Shown piece by piece: positions 50,501 through 59,900 of a stretch of 64,000 nucleotides of DNA. Made by a program: the position numbers and the translations under genes. Source of the DNA: Charina bottae (taxonomy: Eukaryota; Chordata; Lepidosauria; Squamata; Charinaidae). Positions within the stretch are counted from its first letter, which is position 1; each line of letters begins with the position of its first letter. The stretch covers positions 175,746,774 to 175,810,773 of the forward strand of contig JALMGJ010000003.1 of the NCBI GenBank assembly GCA_023362775.1, in the 5' to 3' direction. A model generated the notes under the pieces. It made no database searches. It was not told the DNA's origin and saw nothing but the letters and a program-made list of their open reading frames with translations.

Positions 50501-53500
50501 TATTTAGGATTTAATTCCAAAATATATGGAAATCAGTATGTTAAATGTAGTAGACAAGAATGCCATTAATTTTAATAGATGGATTAAAATTCCATTAACT
50601 TGGTGGGGTAAGATTAATATTATTAAAATGAATATTATCCCCTGATTATTTATATAGAATTAGAATTTAACTGAATATCAAATATTTATTACTTATTTCT
50701 GTTAAGATCTTGGCAGTTACTCAGACTAATATACAGCAAAAAGGGTCTTTCATTTTCTGGTTTGAGACAGCTAGACGTATTTGGGCCCTACTGGGACATA
50801 GACTGAATTCTGATGCTGAGTCTCTGAGTCTCTATTTAACTTTATGGAAGAATTCTACTCTAAAAATGGGTGGCAAGATATTCTATTGGAAAGTATAGGC
50901 AGAGTCTGGAATACTAACTTTAAATCAATTACACTGTAATGATTATTTTAAGGAATTTCAATGACTTCAGACAGATTCCCCCCCGCAATACACCACAGTG
51001 ACAATATAATCAACTCAAGCATGGCTTGAGCAGATGCTTCAGATGCTTCAACGTAACTGAAATATTCTTGTTTTTTATGGAATCTGCTTCTGAAACCAAA
51101 TTCATTTTGTATTTACTGTATATCAAAAGCTTAAATGTTAGGCTTGACAACTCTATAAACTCTTTAACCTTTTTCTATAACTCCAAAAGCCAAATAATTT
51201 TTTTTTATTATTTATTTATTTATTTATTTATCGAATGTATCACTGCCCATCTCCCTCCAAGGAGGAGATCATGGGAAGTGACTTATTTTTTTCCATTTTC
51301 AAAATTTTGCTTCTTTTTTTCAAAGCTGGATAATAATGCTTGACACAGAATCTGACCAAAAATAAACAACAAACAAACAAACCTCTCAAGACATATCCTG
51401 CAGTGGAGATATTATTTCCAAATACATTTTCCTAAGAAACTACAATATGATAAAATTATGAGAAGTGTCATCTATTGGCTTACAAAAAACCAAAATACAA
51501 TCTAACCATTTTGTTCTAATATTTACATAAGACACAAGCCCATTACCGTAAATTCTAGTGGGTATCCTCCCACATAGAAGACCACATTGTCAGGATCCAA
51601 GTTAAGAAGAGTGTTACTATTCCTACTGGGGACATTAAAAGGTTCATATTTGACTGAGAAATCAGAGGGTGCAGCACGCTTGTATTCTAGTTCTCCATAC
51701 TGGTAAATTCTAGAGAAGAAGAAAAAAAATGCATAAAACTGGAAGGTTTTTCAACATGAGTTCAAAATATTTGTAAGGGTTTTATTTTAAGGGTCATTAC
51801 CTCTTAAATGTAACTTGATCCAAAGCTACTTCCCTGGTCTTTTTCTCATATACTTTTTCGGTCACTTCTATTTCAGCTTCGTTGCCTCCAAGGCTATAGG
51901 CGCAAATAAGACGACCACCACGAATAGCCATACCTATGTAGTTGCTGGAACTCTGAACATGAAAGCTTAAGTTAATTCTTCAGACAACTGCTTTATATTG
52001 TATAACCCTTTTAAAAAATCAACAAACATAGCACCTGCAAAGGAGGGGTATGCAAGCAAGATTAGCAGGGCAGGCACTTGTTTTCAATTTTTGGGGGGTG
52101 CTGAGATCCCAAAGAAAGTTTCCTACTTAAGCTTGTGTTCACCCTGGGATGGAAGCTGCCTTAGAAATAATTCTAAATTCATAGTAGATGCTCAAGGCAA
52201 TTGAATGGCACAAAACCTCCAAAGAACCCTCAACAGGTGTTTGCAGCCCTCTAATTATCTGTTAGAAAGTTCTAACCCCCAAATTCAGGATTCCATAGGC
52301 TAAAGCCTTTCCATTGATATATAGTATAAGTATATATACATGCACAAGTACACACATAGTAAACCCTGATTAACAGACTAATAGGTGAAGGGGTGCCCAT
52401 TTCAGCCAATGTCCATCAAAAGGTGAATGGGATTTATATATGGCTAAAATTTTCATATACGTTTCATAATGTATGGAAGACATGCTATGTCCAAATCTTT
52501 GCATGAAAAAACAGAAACAACACACTTGAAACACCTACATTCTAAGAATCAATTAGTAGAATTATAACAGGACAGGGAATTAACAGAAATAATTCATGAC
52601 AGTACAATACACATTTGCTGCTTTTAGAAAACAATTATGTGGCTCCTTTGACATAATGACAGGCGCTTGGCTCTATTTTTAGCCATAACTCCATTTATTT
52701 CCTGCATTATAGATATATGATTTTTTCCAATAATAAATGGCTCAGTAAGAAATAATCAATACCTACATCTTTGTTACCCAGGTACATGACAAACATGTTT
52801 GGTGTTTGTCGTTGTGTCCTGTCCTCCTCTCCATTAGGTCTTTGTAGTAATAAAGAAAGGGAAGTGTAGCCCTTCAGATCATCCAGGATATCTGGAAGTC
52901 GAACCTCAACTCCCGATTTGCCATTGAATTTCATAGGGATGGCAACCTAAAACAATGTAAGTAATTACAAACTTATGTAGGAAGCAAAGCAAAGCGCCAG
53001 TTTATGTAGGTTTCAGCAAGCCATACCATATCCATATCATGCTTAAGCAATTCAGCCAGCTTGGACTTTCACAATTATGTGAATATTACTCCTATCCCCA
53101 TCAGCCTGACCTATGTAGGTATTCAAAATAAAATACTTTAGAGAAAGGACAGAGAAAAGTATTTGGGTAAGTATGTGAGAAATTTTTTTAAAAGGAAGCA
53201 AGAAAGATTTTGCCACACACCTTATTTGCAGCATCTCTGGCTTGCTGGATGAGCTCTCTGATGCGATTTATATTCTCAGTTATATTGCTTGTTGGTATGA
53301 ATTGCTGGTTGATATTTGTAATCTTGTTAAAGAGATCTGGGAGCATGCTTGTTAAGTTATTTACTGTTGAAAGCATTTTAAAATGAGGGAGAAATATAGG
53401 ATATTACATATAACAATATAAAATACAGATTGCCTAGTCTACACATTTAATTATTGAAATTATTGCTGAAGTAACTGGAAACTTAATTTTTAGTTATTAA

Positions 53501-53883
53501 CAATACACTAGTTTAATTATTTGTTAATTATTAGCCCCAAGTGGCAACAGAAAGGGAAAACGATAATTGACCAGCTTGCCAAAGACCTCGTCCTATTTTG
53601 TTTGCAAGAATGCAGACTAGAAGGAATATACTGTAGCTAAGCTGTTAATCTTAGAGCCAGTTTGGTCTAGTGGTTAAGGTGCTGGGCTAGAAACCAGGAG
53701 TCCATGAGTTCTAGTCCTGCCTTAGGCATGAAAGCCAGCTGGGTGACCTTGGGCCAGTCACTCTCTCTCAGCCCAACTCACCTCACAGGGTTGTTGTTGT
53801 GGGGAAAATAGGAGGAGGATGGAGTATTAGGTATGTTTGCCACCTTGAGTTATTTATAAAAATAATAAAGGTGGGATAGAAAA

Positions 53884-53934
<51 letters not shown>

Positions 53935-56900
53935 ATTCTTAAACATATGGGAAGCCTTTTCCAATCTTTCACATCCTCCAAATGTCTTGAACTACAAAAG
54001 TTATTCACCCATACCCAACATTCAGGGTGGTGGAAGTTGAAATCAACTCACCTGAACACCCACTAGAAAGTAGAATTATTATTTTGGAGGAAACATGACT
54101 AGGATTTTACCATAAGCCCAAAAATCACTACAGCTCTCTAACAGTGTTATAGAACAGAAAGTGGAACTTCTTCCTATATACAAAATGGGGCTGATGCAGG
54201 AAGTGACAGTCCTGTGTCACTGACTTGCTTCACCATAACAAGTTCAACCTATCCTGTGACCTGATTCCTGAAATCATTACAAGCTGTATTCCCAACAGCT
54301 CCAACCCAATGACTTTGCCATTAGGGAGGAAGAAGGGGGAATTCAAGCATCTTTGCTAATGCTTGAGTCTGATCAAAGTCACAGACTCCATAATCAGATA
54401 TCCTAGGGATGCCTTCCCTACTCCTATGCCATTTAGGTTTTGACAGGAGTTGCTATGCAACATCTTGGAAGAGATCATTCTAGATTGAGGACCTTATATA
54501 TTTTGGGTTTTGACTTTCCCAGGAAGTTCCCCACAATGTTTAGTCCCATAAGACTCACAGGGTGTGTCTGCTAAGTGATAAATGAACAGGAGTTTCAACA
54601 ACTGACCTTCTTCAGAAAAGGCATCATAAGAAAAAGCTAACATTAACTTAAAAAAAGATTAAGAAATCCATGTAGGAGAAAAAAGTCTACCTGAACTGCT
54701 TGCTTCTTTCAAAGCCTTGTTGAAATCAGTAATCTGTACGACTTCATAGGTGTGCTTTATGTTCTCAACTCCAGCTTTAATTGGGTCCAGTTCACTGAGT
54801 ATATTTGTAGTAATATTGTTGGCATTCTTAATCATGGTATTTGCAGTTGTGATTATGCTCTCTGTGTTATCTAGCAGGCAGATAAAGTGGCATATAAATT
54901 CAGGATAACTTATTTTTCTTTCAAGATACGATAAAATGTAAAATGCTCTCTGCTGAAATACTGTACATGGGCTTAGGTTCTGCACTATTCTAAGTGAGCA
55001 TGTAATTTTTATACAATCATGTTTTGTGTTTCTTTTCTTTTTTTCCCCTTCCACTTAGTTAAACCTTTTTTAAAAAAATAATTGTCACAATAAATCCAAT
55101 AAAATATACATTAGTAAAAACCCACATCATATTACTTACCTCTGTTTATCCCCTGGAGGTTGTTTTGGGAGGCACTAAGATCTCCCTGTATCACAGTTTT
55201 TTTCCGTTCAGCCTCCTGAAGTTTGCTCTTCATATCATCAAGTGTTGGACTGAGATCTGTAAAATAGTCCACTGTATATCATCCTGATAATTATGGATTG
55301 CCCTAATCTTACTACCAATAGTAGTTTTACTGTTCATGCTCCTATAACTCACTGCTCTATGATGAGGTTTCTCTGCTTTCCTATTTAGTATTTCTTTCAC
55401 CCAGGTGGCCAGACAATGAACCCATCACAGCCAAATTCATTTTCAGTGTAATCCCATTAGGCAAATTTGGTTGCATTTAAATATGACTTTCATTTTTATA
55501 AGCAACAGTTTCACTTTAAACATCTATAAATCTGTATTAAACATGTGAACATTATAAAACCAGAAAAAATATTTATTTATTTAAAAGACTTATATGGCCG
55601 CCCATCTTATACAGTAACCATGGGTGACTCACAAAAACAGTAGTAAAGATGCTCACAGTTTCCCAGTTGAAAGTATGGTTAAGTCTGTCCATGTGTTGTG
55701 AGATTAAGGAGTTTTCATCATGTCTTCTGACTGCTAGTTGGTGTTCGTGGATGCGTTCTGCTAGTCTTCTGCCAGTCTGTCCTATATAGTGGCTGTTACA
55801 GTTCTTACACTGTATGTTGTAGATAACTCCTGTTTTTTCTTCTTGGGATACTGGGTCTTTTGGTTTACTTACAATGTTCTGACGGGTTTTGGTTGGTTTG
55901 TGTGCTACGGTGATGCCGTGTGGTTGTAACAGTCTATTAGTAGTTTCTGAGATGTTTCTGATGTATAGCAGTGTAATCCTTTTCATAGCTTCTGTTGGTT
56001 TTTCTGTGGTGGGTTGAGTGGTCAGACATGATGAAAACTCCTTAATCTCACAACACATGGACAGACTTAACCATACTTTCAACTGGGAAACTGTGAGCAT
56101 CTTAAGGTAAAGGTAAAGGTTCCCCCAGCACATTTGTGCAGTTGTGTCCGACTCTAGGGGCCGGTGCTCATCGCCGTTTGTTAGCCGAAGAGCCAGTGTT
56201 GTCCGAAGACGATTCCACGGTCATGTGGCCGGCATGACGCACATGGAACACTGTTACCATCCCACCAAAGTGGTACCTATTTATCTACTTGCTAGGTTGG
56301 CAAGAGCTGGAGCTAGTGCGGGAGCTCACTCCGCACGCAGGGCTAGGGATTCGAACCTCCGAACTTGTGATCTTCCAATCAACAAGCCTGGCGTCTTACC
56401 CGCTGAGCCACCACGCCCCTGAGCATCTTAAATCAAGCCAAATCCAAAAATGCTAGAATTCCTGGAAGCTTGGCACTCAGACAAAGCAGCCATCAACAGA
56501 CACATAGAGGTAAACAACATTTACATACCATTCATAAGAGTCAATAGAAAAGCCAGAAGACCAGAACACCTCTTTGCCAGCAATCAACAACAAGATATGC
56601 AAAGATTAACAGCAAGATTAGCAGCAGAGGAGCAATCAAACAACACAATAGACCCTATTCAAGGAACTATTAACTCAGTCAATCAACCAAGCAGCAAACA
56701 ACAACCCAATCAAGGTACTACCAAGGAGAGTACAACACCCCCACCAACACAGGCAGGACCAGCCAGGGTATATAAACAGAGAGCAAGTTCCACTCCCTTT
56801 TTGCACTGAAGATGTTGCCTAGCCTGGCAATGAAACGTCTGCAAGAAAACAACAAGGCTCAGAGAGCACCATGGACTCCACAGTTCAACCCCGAGCTACA

Positions 56901-59900
56901 AATATTCTCTTCGATGGTAATACATACATACATATTCTTCTGACACATTGAATCATTTCCTTTTTTTATAAGTCAATATCTATGAAATCTTTTTTATATT
57001 TTATTAAAAGGGTTGTTTGAACTGGGTTCTTCTCATTGGCTACCAGTAGTTGCAAATCACTGCCGGGAAACCAATTTATGTGATCATTTCTAAAACCCTC
57101 ACACCATGGGCATCTACCAGGGACAAATGACAAAATATGCATTGTGACATTGTGATATAAGTGCTGCCCTTTTTGTAGGTGAGTCACAATATCGCATCCA
57201 AGTATGTAGGGCAGTGTTTTTCATCCTTGGCAACTTTAAGATGTGTGGACTTCAACTCCCAGAAATCCACACATTGTAAAGTTGCGAAGGTTGTAAAACA
57301 CTGATGTAGGGGGTAGAACCACTGGATTCTGCAGCCTCCCTTCTCTCACACGCAACTTTTACTAGCTTGAGTTTTGTAAGACCTGTTTCTTTGAAACTGA
57401 TCCTATTGAAAGACCATCTTAAAACCATCTCTCCCGTTGGGGGAGTTGGGCAGTCATATAAATTTGACTAATAAATAAAATAAAACAGAATCACTTTCAT
57501 TACCAACTACTCTTTTATCAGATGTAGTGACTGTGATCTAGGCTGATGTGAAAACTGCCAATTTCAGACTAGGGTTTCAGCAAAAGCTGAGGTGGTAACC
57601 ATTTTATAACTTAGCTTCTAACAAGGTCAAGTCTGGAGCAATAGTAGAGTGTGAAAACCTAAAGCTTTTTAACACGTTTTGTATTGCTTGCAATGTATGG
57701 TGTGCTGATGATACCTTGCAATGTCTTCTGTGCTGCTCGTGCTTCATTTAACAGTTTTCCACTGTTGGTTTTCAGTCTTTCAGCCATTCCAGTTAGATCC
57801 TTTCCCTCCACTGTCTGAAAATGAAGCACTGCCAGGTAAGAGGTTTGTACAGCAAAAGGAATGCCAATTCATAATCCACGCCAGCAGTGGCAGAATTGCT
57901 ATAACTGTTTAGTGTGAAATCAGAGGACTTGGAACTGGAGGTTACTGCAAAATGGGGTGCGTGGCAGAAAAAGGGTCAGAAAAGAGCAATATGCTCCAGA
58001 AAGAGAGCTGACCCTCTTACAATACAAAAATCTGCCTCTTTTGAAGCTTTATTTAGCTCAGCAGCCAAAATCTCTCTCTCTCTAGTCTATCCCATTTTAA
58101 AGAACTACCGTGAGAGAGAGAGCACAATGCTTATCTGTCACTTCTACCTCTCCAGGACCCTGATGTGTCTTTCCAGGTTGCCCGATTTTGTGCCACCATT
58201 CGTTCTATCCATCCTACCTATGACTGAAGATTAATACAAATTTTGGTGATTGCCACTGTTATCTGTACTATTGTTACTATATTAATTTATTTTTATGGAA
58301 TTTTATTGTATTTTATGTCTAATTTTTAGTTTTATAATTATAATTATAGGTTTATGTGTATTGTAGTGATTTCTGGCCTAAAGGTCGTAATAAAGGTTTT
58401 GATTTGATTTGATTTGATTTGAATCTCTCATAGTTCCTATTTTCTAAAAAAAAAATTGTGCATCCCTCACAAATCAACTGGCAATCTAAGATGTTTCTAG
58501 GGTTTCCTATCAAAAGGTAACATATAGCAATTATTTTTCTTTGTGAATTTGTTTGTAAAAAGAAAAAAAATGGAAGAAGCAATAATAAAACATGGGAATT
58601 ACAAATGGAAGTTAATGTTATCTCTCTCCCCAGAACATTTCATTTGAAGCAGAGTAATTATCTGGAAAGACCTCTGTTTGAAAATTCCAATCTCCTTTCT
58701 ACCCATCCCTGATCCAAATTATCAAAACCATAAGAGGTTTGAGCTTATTGTACAGGAATACAGGAATTAACCATTCTTATCTGGGCCTGCCACTTGAGTA
58801 GCTGGTAAGGCCAAGACAAAAACTAACTAAACAGCATTATGATGAGAACAACTACATACAGCTAATACACTTAGTCTCCAATCATTTCTCCCAAGAGTCA
58901 CATTAAAAATTACAATTTAGTGGCAACTTTGGGGGGTCTCTGGAGATTGCACTCCAGGTTTCTAGAGGCTACATAGAGACTTAGGATCTCAGGTTACACA
59001 CCTGTGCTATAAAAGAACTGCTCACAATTATAGGATGTACTGTGGAAATATTGTAGTCTCAGGGTGCACAACTACCAAAATGTATATTTTAATATAACAA
59101 AAGGAAAAAGTTACTAAATACATTTCCTGTAGTCTTTATGAATTTAATTTCCCTCTCCAGGCTACTTGTCCATTCAAGTGCCAATCTAGAGCACTTGTAT
59201 CTTGTGTTGAGTATTCAGGACAGGTTTGAGGTTCTGCTGGTGCACTACACATCCTGCTTCCCAACATTCCACCAACCTGGGCTGATGCACCTGGCCTTGA
59301 ATTCTAGTGGTTGTGAACTCTAGAATGTTAGTTCTGGGGGTTTCAACATTCATGCTGTTACTGGGATGGTTGAGGCTCTTCAGGACTTCATGGCTTTCAT
59401 GACAATTTGTTCTATCTCAACCTGTTACTGCCTTACAAGTGTAGTAGATCACATTTTAAGTTTGTTTATTTTTCTACTGGGCAGGAGGAGGATGGTCTGA
59501 AAGTAGGAGTTTTGCATCCATTACCTTGTCATGATCAGACTACTTCCTGTTGAGATTTAGGCTTGCAGTGACCATTCCTCTCTACAGAGGTAAAGGATCA
59601 ATTAAAATGGTCCATTAACATGGATTAAGAAGGGTTCTGGGAGATCTTCTTATAGAATGGTCAGTGCTCCTCTTAAAGAATTAGTTTTTGCTAAGATTGC
59701 TCTTTAGCATCTTCTCCCAGAGTGTAGAGCATATTCAGTCTCTTAGCATACATCTTAAATGAAGGCAGTGGCTCATTTAAGATAACTAAAATCCTGTCTT
59801 CGGGATTTATACAGACAGGCTAACTTTCTAAGGTTGGGCCTTCCAACTTTCCTGAACAATGCTAACATCCAAGATCTACTTCTTCCACTGAATTTACTTG

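Larger units (their letters stand above)
55649..56925. mobile_element. Penelope-like element family 2, inverted pair, interrupted by a SINE
   Basis: 55649-56035 is read on the minus strand and encodes the GIY-YIG region: GVIYNIQCKNCNSHYIGQTG, RLAERIHEHQLAVRRHDENS and HTFNWETVSI. At about 56036 the direction flips. 56036-56104 and 56420-56925 are read on the plus strand and carry the following C-terminal segment (LEAWHSDKAAINRHIEVNNI) and the 3' UTR. Around the flip the two arms form an inverted repeat of about 80 bp at 55649-55732 and 56023-56100. Confidence 0.82.

Noticed and set aside
53882..53934. CRISPR-like or other array
   Set aside because: It is a simple (AAAT)n SINE tail, and this is a vertebrate genome.
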